A stretch of 27,478 nt of DNA from JACRAR01 sp041674465 (GCA_041674465.1 JBAYVV010000042.1:1-27478); one strand, 5' to 3'; counted from the first letter of the stretch, positions 16,401 to 23,152 are shown. Translations and numbers: made by a program. Notes: generated from the sequence alone by a model not told the origin.

Positions 16401-16681
16401 GCCTCGTTGGCCTCCAGCAGTGTGCGGTTCGGCTGGCGCAGAATCTGCTCGCGCAGATCGTCGAGCTGGCGGTCGGTCAGCCAGGCCGAGCCGTCGGCGC
16501 CGCGATTGATGTTCCGCACGGCCTCGCGGAACACCTCGGGCAACAGCCATTCGCGGAAGCTCGAACGCAGGCTGGACGCCGGATCGGCAGGGATGAATCC
16601 TTGGCCCTGGTCGATCACCGTCCAGCCCAGCGCGGCAAGCTGGTCGAGGAAGGGCTTTTCGACATGACGGTATTCCGACAT
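13427..16681 (-). CDS. hsdR: Type I restriction enzyme R subunit
   Basis: ATP-dependent DNA translocase and endonuclease subunit of a type I restriction-modification complex. 1084 aa, normal length. The N-terminal nuclease site is visible as IPDIVLF with Asp151 and EAK at 165-167 (PD-(D/E)XK). The superfamily 2 motor follows: Walker A TQGSGKS (324-330), DEAH (444-447), TGTP (471-474), and later LTGFDAP and QAIARVNR. The N-terminus MSEYRHVEKPFLDQLAALGW is typical for the family and supports the ATG at 16681. There is no Shine-Dalgarno, and a promoter-like element lies almost against the start codon. It is separated from hsdM and hsdS by about 6.5 kb of other genes. The frame is intact, so the system is probably functional. 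Confidence 0.96.
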   Translation of the reverse strand: MSEYRHVEKPFLDQLAALGWTVIDQGQGFIPADPASSLRSSFREWLLPEVFREAVRNINRGADGSAWLTDRQLDDLREQILRQPNRTLLEANEAIHALFLKAQVDRNEVTGESDPVVHLIDFVHPERNRFHAINQFRIDTPGCVKQCIIPDIVLFVNGIPLVVIEAKIGDATTANPMHAAFEQLLRYRNGRAETLAAGLREGEPRLFHTNLLLIRTCGEQAEFGSITSGHGHFHAWKDIWPETNRAYTPPLGVERDQERMIQGLLAPATLLDVLRTCTVFMDTDSGQRVKVVCRYQQYRAAHRVVSRLRAGKSAEERSGVVWHTQGSGKSLTMVFVARMLRASADLADFKILLVNDRVDLEDQLAATVKLIGGKVNVIESTAQLREHLSTNASDINMVMVHKFMERAEALPLMVAEALASYGPVPTGKSFGVVNPSERILLMIDEAHRTQSSDFGDNIFEAFPNATRIAFTGTPLITEQHGNRRTIKRFGEYIDTYKLMDAVHDNATLQILYEGRTADTALKDKHGFDTKFEDLFKTRSEAEILAIKKKYGASGDILEAEQRIAAIARDLVDHYIDNILPDGFKAQVVCHSKLAAIRYQKSIRAALAERLEREKLKQKPELKTIRRIAFLKAVVVVSSDATNELAVITEARKEAKRWNAVENFCKPFDFADPDQALTGIAFLIVCDMLLTGFDAPVEQVMYIDKRLKEHNLLQAIARVNRVASNKQRGFIVDYIGLANHLTQALAIYAKEDAQDIQQGLKNLLTELPILEERYQRLLQHFRAAGVGEIEAFVCDELPSPEKEVAVVHAAVGVCKDIKRRADFEVYLKKFLQSLNLILPNQAGHIYRGPARRFGYLLRMIKERYKDDSLDIADAGEKVKALINEHLIDLGINPKIPPIELLSDDFIANVQKHAQGDPEAKASEMEHAIRKHCTVHFDEDPAFYKRLSEKLEKLIQEHQNNWQVLAEGYEALRQEALEGRTDAIEGLSKEATTFFDHVVQLAFAGGEVPPDAMAPLKKLMARIVEILQATIDIIDFWKKPIEVKTLRGNIDTEILLANIPQLTAKHERIAVEIVKLAEKRHAELTK

Positions 16682-16687
16682 CGGGGC

Positions 16688-16716
16688 AATATAAATCTAG
16701 GGAAAGGGATCGGCAA
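16688..16716 (-). promoter_or_regulatory. Candidate hsdR promoter, possibly leaderless
   Basis: On the reverse strand TTGCCG (16711-16716) and TATATT (16688-16693) are 17 bp apart. The -10 ends only 6 nt before the hsdR ATG, so transcription would start at or next to the start codon. No ribosome-binding site is present between them, which agrees with a leaderless message. Confidence 0.4.
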
Positions 16717-16782
16717 TTCTAAAGTTGAGTTTGCTTAATCAGGCGCTTACTATCTCTCAGAGGCTTTTCTATATCTAAATCT

Positions 16783-16875
16783 TTAGCTAATTTCCGCATC
16801 AGAAGCCGGCTTAGACATACGCCACTTCGCCCACCGGGTAGTGCCGCGCGCTTCGGCGGGAACGAATTCAGCCAT
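16783..16875 (-). other. Possible 30-codon ORF in the abiEii-hsdR gap
   Basis: The 202-bp gap 16682-16883 otherwise holds only the hsdR promoter. This short frame begins MAEFVPAEARGTT and ends DAEIS, starts 8 nt after the abiEii stop, and has codons that look ordinary for the host. It lacks a good ribosome site and I recognise no family. It may be a real small gene, a remnant, or chance. Confidence 0.22.
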
Positions 16876-16883
16876 AGTCTGCG

Positions 16884-18308
16884 TCAATACTCAGTCCGGA
16901 CATACATGCCAAAGCTCCCATAACATGGGTGTCCCTGCTTGTTCTTGTGCGGGTTCAGTGTAGCGTCATGGGATTTTCGCTTGAATTGCTTCCCGCACAT
17001 GGTGCATTTGAAGATATACGTCGGGCCACCACTTGTCGGTAAAACGGCTCTGCTTCTGACCCGGCCAGGCAAGGATGAGGGGCGTACGGTCGATGGTCCT
17101 CGCCGCTCTGTTTCTGGGGCGTGGAGTGGTCCCGCCGGTGTCAATTCCACCAGGTATTTCGGAACAAAGGAAACCTTGCTCACTTCGACCCCCTGGATGC
17201 GGTCGACCCGGTAGGAACGAGCTTCGCCGGACTCATGTTTAACGGCATACAGAAGCAAGTTACCTTCCCTGCTCCGGCGTAACGAGTATGGCTCGATAAG
17301 CCGCCAGCTATTCTGATAGTTGAGATTGACGCAGAGCCGGTTGGCCGCAGCAAAACGGATCGACTCCAGCGGCACGGCCGCATGCCAGGCATAGACCATG
17401 GCAGGCGGTTGCCACGACTGATCTATGGCCTCTCTATCCTGCATACCCATGTAGGCCGGCTTTTCGGTGACCTCATACAGCCAGTCGAAGACCTGGGGCA
17501 GCTCATTCCAGAATTGGTCAAACGGAGGCAACACCGGCAGTTGATGCGCAAGCATGTCCTCCCATTCCGCCAACAGCTTTTCCCGCGCGTCGGGTCGCAA
17601 CAGCGAGTCTCTGGTCGGCACCGGAATATTCTTGAAGGCGCATTTCTCGCGCAGGGTGTTCATTACCACCGACCGATCGGGACGGATTTCGTCATGCCGG
17701 TAGAGATGCACCACGTCGTACAGGTCTCTGGGACGCTCGCGTTCCGCCAGCGCCCGGACCTTTTCCGCAAACACTTCTTCGAAGCAGTAACTCAGAATAT
17801 GTATTCCAGCTTCCGGTAAATCGGAATATGGGTGATGAACTTTCCGCTCTTCCGGGGCCAGCACCAGCTTTTCCTTGGTCGTCAGATCGAACTTGATGCG
17901 GGCGAGGTTGCGGCGCTGCTGGCGTGGGCCGACGTAATACACGCGCCCCTCGGCATATTTCCCGCCGCCCGGGATGTCGGTTAGCTTGAAGCGGATTTGC
18001 TCGGCCGGAATTTCAATACCGCTCGCATCATAAATCCAATCGGAAATCTCGTGAAACGTCGCGAGCAGGAATGCTTCGTCGAGATGCCCCTCTTCCGTGA
18101 CGGTGAAATCCAGGTCTTCGGAGAATCGATAGGTTTCGAAGTAGCATTTTTTGAGGCAGGTTCCCCCTTTGAAGACCCAATACCCGGCAAGGGCAGCATG
18201 GGCGGAGATACCCGCCAGAAGCCAGCCGAGGACGTAATCCTTTTCCACCACATTGGGGTCAAGGGACAACTCCCGCGCAAAATCGGATAGCTCCTGGCGG
18301 TCGATCAT
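16884..18308 (-). CDS. abiEii: AbiEii-type nucleotidyltransferase toxin fused to WYL-like and zinc-finger-like parts
   Basis: 474 aa from the ATG at 18308, which overlaps the abiEi stop by 4 bp. The frame is open further upstream, but that part is a shadow of abiEi. Residues 1-250 match AbiEii/DUF1814 nucleotidyltransferases: KGGTCLKK (47-54), RFSEDLDF (61-68), EKVRAL (182-187) and RPRDLYDVVHL (192-202). AbiE toxins are GTP-using transferases of type IV toxin-antitoxin and abortive-infection systems. Residues about 305-390 have a WYL-domain pattern: IRFAAANRLCVNLNY, the LLLYAV core (351-356) and SYRVDRIQGV (365-374). The tail (about 431-474) has Cys435, Cys438, His447, His454, His460 and Cys462, suggesting a zinc site. 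The toxin call is firm; the two added parts are read from pattern only. Confidence 0.87.
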   Translation of the reverse strand: MIDRQELSDFARELSLDPNVVEKDYVLGWLLAGISAHAALAGYWVFKGGTCLKKCYFETYRFSEDLDFTVTEEGHLDEAFLLATFHEISDWIYDASGIEIPAEQIRFKLTDIPGGGKYAEGRVYYVGPRQQRRNLARIKFDLTTKEKLVLAPEERKVHHPYSDLPEAGIHILSYCFEEVFAEKVRALAERERPRDLYDVVHLYRHDEIRPDRSVVMNTLREKCAFKNIPVPTRDSLLRPDAREKLLAEWEDMLAHQLPVLPPFDQFWNELPQVFDWLYEVTEKPAYMGMQDREAIDQSWQPPAMVYAWHAAVPLESIRFAAANRLCVNLNYQNSWRLIEPYSLRRSREGNLLLYAVKHESGEARSYRVDRIQGVEVSKVSFVPKYLVELTPAGPLHAPETERRGPSTVRPSSLPGRVRSRAVLPTSGGPTYIFKCTMCGKQFKRKSHDATLNPHKNKQGHPCYGSFGMYVRTEY

Positions 18309-19123
18309 GCCATTTCCTTCAACCAGCTCGCCGGCACCCAGAGCCGCCAGCGCGTAACCAGCCGATCCGCCGCCAGCTTGCTGTCGAGCCGTGCATTCCC
18401 CTTGGTCAGCCGCAATGCGCATTTCTCGATGGCGGCCTGTTCGTCTGGCGCATCCCGCTCCAGCAGGAATCCGAGACGCTTGAACACGGCGCCGTTGTCG
18501 AGACGCTTGGCATAATCGAGCAACAGGTCGAGATTCTTGGCCTCGGAACGCAGGTAGTTCGCCAGCATGTCCTGCACCGAGCAGATGCCGCCGCCCAAGC
18601 GCGGTTCGGCCAGCATGTCGAGGATCGTCCGGGCTGGATCGGCGACCGAAACCTTGACCTGGCCGCGCCAGACCGGCTTGAGGCCGAACAGCTTCTTTTC
18701 GTTGATGGAACAGAGCAGAAACGTCGCCCCCTTGATGACCGGATTGCGGTCGCGCGGGGTGCGCTGGGTCATGACCACCGTGGTGCGGAATATCTGCTCC
18801 GTCAAATCCCAATATTCGGCGGCGCTCCAGCCGCCGATATAACAGGGCGCAAACAGGCTCACGGCGATCTGCCACGGGTCGTCCAGGGGAACGTCCGCCG
18901 TCCTGGCTTCGAGGGGCACCGGCACGTACAGTCCGCGCCGCACCCGCGACAGCCAGCCTTTCTTGTGCCAGCGCGAGAGCATCTTGGCCGCGTCGTTCCG
19001 GGCAACGCCCAGAATGCCCGCCGCCTCGGCGACCGAAACCGTTCCCTTGGTTCCGCGCAGGATCGCCGCCAAGCGCTCCCGGTCCAGCTTACCTATGCCC
19101 GTCAGCTTCTCCACGATAACCAT
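18305..19123 (-). CDS. abiEi: AbiEi-type antitoxin / winged-helix transcriptional regulator
   Basis: 272 aa from the ATG at 19123. An in-frame TTG at 19141 would add six residues, but GGAG lies 7 nt before the ATG and overlaps the alternative N-terminus, so the ATG is preferred. The N-terminal part (about 28-68; TVSVAEAAGILGVARNDAAK, then LSRVRRGLYVPVP) is the winged helix of AbiEi antitoxins. GGWSAAEYWDLTEQIF (98-113) and the ADPARTILDML stretch are typical of the central domain. In known AbiE systems this protein represses its own operon by binding inverted repeats and neutralises the toxin without a stable toxin complex. The toxin gene overlaps its stop codon. The upstream gap holds candidate operators. 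Confidence 0.9.
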   Translation of the reverse strand: MVIVEKLTGIGKLDRERLAAILRGTKGTVSVAEAAGILGVARNDAAKMLSRWHKKGWLSRVRRGLYVPVPLEARTADVPLDDPWQIAVSLFAPCYIGGWSAAEYWDLTEQIFRTTVVMTQRTPRDRNPVIKGATFLLCSINEKKLFGLKPVWRGQVKVSVADPARTILDMLAEPRLGGGICSVQDMLANYLRSEAKNLDLLLDYAKRLDNGAVFKRLGFLLERDAPDEQAAIEKCALRLTKGNARLDSKLAADRLVTRWRLWVPASWLKEMA

Positions 19124-19130
19124 GGATATG

Positions 19131-19134
19131 CTCC
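19131..19134 (-). promoter_or_regulatory. Shine-Dalgarno that fixes the abiEi start
   Basis: Reverse-strand GGAG stands 7 nt before the ATG at 19123. It lies within the six codons that a TTG start at 19141 would add, which argues against that longer start. Confidence 0.65.
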
Positions 19135-19142
19135 AATTCAAC

Positions 19143-19167
19143 TATTAGGTGAATTACGACACTAATA
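19143..19167. promoter_or_regulatory. Imperfect palindrome before abiEi, candidate AbiEi operator
   Basis: Arms TATTAGGTG (19143-19151) and CACTAATA (19160-19167) are complementary apart from one extra base. They lie 20-44 bp upstream of the abiEi ATG in an AT-rich stretch that looks like a promoter region. Known AbiEi proteins bind inverted repeats in this position; the assignment here is by analogy. Confidence 0.35.
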
Positions 19168-19216
19168 ATATACCTATATTTCTGTCAGCGGGGTGTGGTT
19201 TGACATGTGAGCAGTC

Positions 19217-19254
19217 ATACCCATTTCGGGCATGTCGATGCCCTTATTGGGTAT
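19217..19254. repeat. Interrupted inverted repeat between the 577-aa gene and abiEi
   Basis: Two 17-nt arms (19217-19233 and 19238-19254) pair at 13 positions around a GTCG loop: ATACCCA and GGGCAT on the left match ATGCCC and TGGGTAT on the right, with four central mismatches in each arm. A further ATACCC follows at 19273-19278. No T-tract follows on either strand. The rest of the 233-bp gap (19124-19356) shows no convincing gene; a 60-codon reverse frame over it has no recognisable features. Confidence 0.5.
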
Positions 19255-19356
19255 AAGACAAACCTGCCGACGATACCCGGATTCAGCCCGCCTTGTACTT
19301 AATTGGCGCTTTCCACCGCGCGTTGGCGAAGCGCCGAGACGATCCGGCCGCGCCAC

Positions 19357-21090
19357 TCATCCCCCGGCCCCTATAGATTCATTACGTCCTGTTCCTACAA
19401 TTTGCTCATCAGCGAGCTTTTGCCAGAACGCGGGATCTAGGGGCGTTCTGAAATGGCGGCTCGCAATGAAGTCTAGCCACGCAAAACCTGCTCTACTGGC
19501 CGAGGATTCGACTGGCTCCTTCACAGGGGAGTCAGTGCGTGTCCGTTTCATGTTAGCTCGCATCTCCTCGGCAGTTGGGGGTAACTCCACTGGCGCTTCT
19601 GCAATACCACTTTCGAAATGCGCCGGACCACGATACATAATCTCGTCAGTTTTCTGATCCGGGTACCAAAGTTGGAAGCAAGTATCTTTTAGCGCATCTG
19701 TGCGCAACCCCACTAGGTGGGCATACGCCTCGTCTTCGCCCAGTGCTGCGGCCCATTGAGCGACCGTCGCTACCATCCAGGAGGTTTCCTTAAGTTTGGC
19801 CATGTCCGCCTCCTTGCGATCGATCTCAAATGCCATAAGGTCGTCAAAGGAATCGGTCGAAATAGGAAACCACCGCCCGCTCCTGAATCCGAAAGTAAGG
19901 CGACCGATCAACTCTTGCAGCCAGGTTTTTGCATGCTCGCCGCGTTTGCTCAAGAAAAGAAGCAGCAGTGTAAGAGAGATGTCGGTGATCTGCCCGTCGT
20001 AGCAGGGTGACCCGGAACAACGGTGCGTCTTGAGGAATGCTTGCAGAGTATCCGCCACAACACCAGCGCCTTTGATGAGCTCTTCATTCTTGGTGGTCAC
20101 GCCCCAAATTAAATGGCATAGGCCAATACTCGCCACAAGCCCGATCTCATCAAACACCCGCTCGGTGAGGAGCGCCGCTTCTCGATGGTATTTTGCCAGC
20201 GCGTCGTCTGTATGTAGATGGGATTGGACCTTGTTGAAGTACTCCACGGTAGTGGTCAGATAAATATCAACAAGTCGCACAAAGCCACGAAGAATGGCTC
20301 GGTTCTCCGTGAAATTCTTGCTTCGGATCGCGTCCCAGGTCCAGAGGAGCGTTCGTTCACACGCGATAACCGCGCTACGCAGATTGCCCTCTTGGGCAGA
20401 CCATCGGCACAGAATGCCTAAGGCGAGGCTCGTCGTGACGAGAGTTCGAAGACACTCTCGTTCGCTTTTCGCTTCACCATTGACCTCGTCGATCTCCCAA
20501 GCGAGAAGCAGGTGTAGGAGCGCAAAAAAGTGCTCCAGGTCGTAGTCTGGCTCTCCGACAAGGGAGAGCGCGCGTCGCAGTTGCGACCGGGCAGCAGCGG
20601 GAAGCGCGTACTCGTTTAGTAGGTGCTGTTCAAGGAGCGCTGCTACTTGATCGCCGTTCCAGAACTCGTAAGCCCGACCTGGCTGAGTGTTTGCATCCGC
20701 GTATCCCACGCGGTTTTGCTCGAAGTCCTGCTTGAAACCACCGGTCGTGGCCACGACGATTTTCACAGGTAGCCCTGAATGTTCAGGGGCAACATGATTG
20801 CGGAGATAAACGTCCTTAATTTCCTCTAAAGACGGGCGCACATCCTGCGGGTTGTCACCATCCCAATCCCGCCGACCGAGATCTCCACGCTTCAGGACGA
20901 AAAGCCACAACGTGCGAAGCCCAGCTTCGTCATTCCCCACAGCCGCGATATCGACTCCCGCTTGCCTCACTCCCACTTGAGCTTTGCTGAGTGGAACAAT
21001 ATTCATTGCCAACAATAGATCTGGGAGCAATACGTCAAACTCCCCCGACTCTCTTAGCATTCCAAGGTATTCGCGAATGATGAGCCTCAT
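19357..21090 (-). CDS. Unknown protein with Mrr-like nuclease-fold N-terminus, second gene of a coupled pair
   Basis: 577 aa; I do not recognise a named family. Residues about 1-160 have the order of a Mrr-type PD-(D/E)XK domain: an N-terminal helix with Glu7, GVDIAAVG with Asp47 (45-52), LWLFVLKRGDLGRRDW with Lys67 (61-76), a helix PSLEEIKDVYL (86-96), then KIVVATTGGFKQDF (110-123) and EFWNGDQVAALLEQHL (142-157). The last two resemble the 'vTtsgFt..A' and 'idG..La.Ll' strands of Mrr enzymes. The usual Glu or Gln two residues before Lys67 is Val65, so activity is uncertain. Residues about 180-577 look all-helical. The ATG overlaps the stop of the 652-aa gene by 4 bp. GC appears lower than in flanking core genes. 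A defence role is inferred from fold and setting. Confidence 0.8.
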   Translation of the reverse strand: MRLIIREYLGMLRESGEFDVLLPDLLLAMNIVPLSKAQVGVRQAGVDIAAVGNDEAGLRTLWLFVLKRGDLGRRDWDGDNPQDVRPSLEEIKDVYLRNHVAPEHSGLPVKIVVATTGGFKQDFEQNRVGYADANTQPGRAYEFWNGDQVAALLEQHLLNEYALPAAARSQLRRALSLVGEPDYDLEHFFALLHLLLAWEIDEVNGEAKSERECLRTLVTTSLALGILCRWSAQEGNLRSAVIACERTLLWTWDAIRSKNFTENRAILRGFVRLVDIYLTTTVEYFNKVQSHLHTDDALAKYHREAALLTERVFDEIGLVASIGLCHLIWGVTTKNEELIKGAGVVADTLQAFLKTHRCSGSPCYDGQITDISLTLLLLFLSKRGEHAKTWLQELIGRLTFGFRSGRWFPISTDSFDDLMAFEIDRKEADMAKLKETSWMVATVAQWAAALGEDEAYAHLVGLRTDALKDTCFQLWYPDQKTDEIMYRGPAHFESGIAEAPVELPPTAEEMRANMKRTRTDSPVKEPVESSASRAGFAWLDFIASRHFRTPLDPAFWQKLADEQIVGTGRNESIGAGG

Positions 21091-23045
21091 GGCGAATCCT
21101 TCTTCGACTGCCGGTAAAGCAGGCGTTCGCGCGCCGCGCCCGCAGGATCTGAGATTTCGCTTCGCGGTAACGCGACTGAATGCGACATCCCTTTCAACTC
21201 CATAGGATCGGTGTACTGGCCGTTGATGGTCTGAAAGGTCCGTCGCCCCGCTTTAAGTGGAATGTGGGTTGTGATTTGGCGCCAAATGGAATCTTTGCTT
21301 GCCTCCTCGACAGCCTCATTTATTTTGCGTTGCCGCTCCATATAGAATCGGCGCCTCTTCACTGAAGAAGGATGAAACTCCTTAAGATCAAGAAGGGCGT
21401 CAAGCGCATCTAGCCGTTCTTGCAGTTCCGTGGCAACCTCATTGCAGAGTACCTTTACTTCCTCCGTCTCATTCTCTGCACTCTGGTGCTCTTTCAGGTA
21501 TTCGATTGTCTGGTACGGATAGTCGTAGCCAACTTGGTCTTGAAGAACAGAGGTGACAAACCCGAAAGTTCTATCCTTCGCGCCCTGTGTTCGAACCAAC
21601 GAAAAGACAAGCTGAATCTGTACATCATCACCAAAGATGTATCCTAGAATGCGGCGCAACAGAAACCGAATCTCATTTTGGCTCAACTCATCAATGATTG
21701 CGAGGTCCAGCTCAAGGGATTTGACGCCGTCAGTGCGCAGGCGCGACGCCAGCCGCTGTGCGACCAGTGGATACCGGATATCGTCGTGCAGAAGCCATCC
21801 AGTCAGTGCGCGGCTCAGGGCGGTTGGCTGTTCTGCGAGCCTATGGACAGTTGTTGAAAAGGATGCTTCCAAGCCGTCTTCATTAAAAGCGTCGCTGGAC
21901 TGTCTGGATATCCAGGCATTTATAAACTCAAGGACACGCGGTCCCTTAACCGTATCTCGCACCCAGCCCATCAACATCATGTCGGCGTTTTCAAGGATGC
22001 CCTTGTGTTCGGTTTTGGCCGAAGTCAGATGAAGTACCAGCGGCCAAAACCAATCTTTTCCTCCGATCGATTTCTCCTCCCGCCAGAGAAACCCGGAAAG
22101 CGCGTAGAGCGCTTCCGGTGCCGCTGTCTTACCAGCTTCGTCTAGCAAGCCGACGATTACGTTTTCGTCCAGAATTACCAGCCGGCTCAGTGTTCCGACA
22201 GCCGTTCCAAGCAAGGGATGTCCGGGTGTTCGAAGGATCTCAGTACAGACTTGGATCGTTTCATTCAGGGCCGCACGACGGGACGGATCGCTGTAATCGA
22301 CCAACCCCAGAACATGAACGGCCGGCCCCGCGATCAATGGGTTCGGTAGCCTGCTTGCCGCCACCATCAAGGCAAAACCACTTCGAAAGTCATTCAGGAT
22401 CAAACCATGCACCGAGCAGCCATATAGGCTTGCGCCGCGCTCCTCGGGATGCTCCTCGTGTAACCGCCCCACTTCGCGAGCAGCATCGGGATGCTGGGCG
22501 AACCAAGCCTGAAGCTTCGGATACACCAGCCCGCCAGCGAGGTCATTCTTTACTCTTTCGTAATTGCCGGCGAAAAACTGGAAGATTGACTCGGCTAGCG
22601 CGTTATCGAAATGAATGACAGCGCCTTCCAGCACATGAAGAACATCGAAGACGCCGACACCCGTTTCGATGGCCTGCCGTCCCCAGGAATAGGCGTCGAG
22701 CTGACCGCCGTTGTGCAGTATTGCAAGGACGTAGCCTGAGACCATGTCCTTTTTCCCAATTTCCTTACCAAACATTTCGTCCAATCGTTCGAAGCAAGCC
22801 TTGGGCGTGCTGGTCAGTAGCTGGCCTTCGGTGTCCAAAATGTATTGAGCAGCGGCCTGCACCATGGACTGCTCGCTGGCGAACCGTAGCCCCTTGTCAT
22901 CTTCGAGCACCATGCCCTCACAGAGTGCGGGCGCGAGTTCCGCACGCATAGCGGGATCATCGATCAACACTGGACCACCACCCGCGGACCAAATGCGCCA
23001 CGCGAGCGTAAGGTATGATTGCATCGGGAGTTTGTTTTCCGTCAT
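21087..23045 (-). CDS. Unknown large helical protein, first gene of a coupled pair
   Basis: 652 aa, no family recognised. Most of the chain (about 60-560) reads as alternating amphipathic helices resembling HEAT/ARM-like solenoids, for example VLHVLEGAVIHFDNALAESI and APEALYALSGFL. No Walker A, HNH, HExxH or TIR motif is visible. The last 100 residues change character: a basic segment with SVKRRRFYMERQRK, then ITTHIPLKAGRRTF, a short TDPMELKGMSHSVALPRSE block and DPAGAARERLLYR, suggesting a separate compact domain. The ATG at 23045 follows a 33-codon ORF by 5 nt and has only a distant GGGAG; a second Met lies 7 codons in. It is translationally coupled to the nuclease-like gene, so it may be that protein's sensor or scaffold. 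This role is inference. Confidence 0.8.
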   Translation of the reverse strand: MTENKLPMQSYLTLAWRIWSAGGGPVLIDDPAMRAELAPALCEGMVLEDDKGLRFASEQSMVQAAAQYILDTEGQLLTSTPKACFERLDEMFGKEIGKKDMVSGYVLAILHNGGQLDAYSWGRQAIETGVGVFDVLHVLEGAVIHFDNALAESIFQFFAGNYERVKNDLAGGLVYPKLQAWFAQHPDAAREVGRLHEEHPEERGASLYGCSVHGLILNDFRSGFALMVAASRLPNPLIAGPAVHVLGLVDYSDPSRRAALNETIQVCTEILRTPGHPLLGTAVGTLSRLVILDENVIVGLLDEAGKTAAPEALYALSGFLWREEKSIGGKDWFWPLVLHLTSAKTEHKGILENADMMLMGWVRDTVKGPRVLEFINAWISRQSSDAFNEDGLEASFSTTVHRLAEQPTALSRALTGWLLHDDIRYPLVAQRLASRLRTDGVKSLELDLAIIDELSQNEIRFLLRRILGYIFGDDVQIQLVFSLVRTQGAKDRTFGFVTSVLQDQVGYDYPYQTIEYLKEHQSAENETEEVKVLCNEVATELQERLDALDALLDLKEFHPSSVKRRRFYMERQRKINEAVEEASKDSIWRQITTHIPLKAGRRTFQTINGQYTDPMELKGMSHSVALPRSEISDPAGAARERLLYRQSKKDSP

Positions 23046-23050
23046 ATTTG

Positions 23051-23152
23051 CTACCGGGCTCCCAGGTAAGTGTCAAACATGGATACCACTTTATGTGACA
23101 CTTTCGAGGCATCACGACTTTTGAGAATCCGAATCTTGTGGACTTCACTCAT
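23051..23152 (-). CDS. 33-codon micro-ORF linking hsdS to the unknown pair
   Basis: The ATG overlaps the hsdS TGA in an ATGA, and the TAG ends 5 nt before the 652-aa gene. The peptide begins MSEVHKIRILKSRDASK and ends DTYLGAR, and is basic with no recognised motif. It may encode a small protein, or serve as a coupling device carrying ribosomes from hsdS to the next gene. An inverted repeat lies within it (AAGTGTCA at 23068-23075 and TGACACTT at 23096-23103) and could fold in the message. Position is the main support. Confidence 0.4.
   Translation of the reverse strand: MSEVHKIRILKSRDASKVSHKVVSMFDTYLGAR

Noticed and set aside
18309..18875. N-terminal extension of the AbiEii frame
   Set aside because: It overlaps abiEi in another frame and has shadow-like composition; the ATGA overlap at 18305-18308 gives the natural start.
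19174..19356. 60-codon reverse frame in the gap before abiEi
   Set aside because: It has no ribosome site or known motif, and it covers the inverted repeat region; a non-coding reading is simpler.
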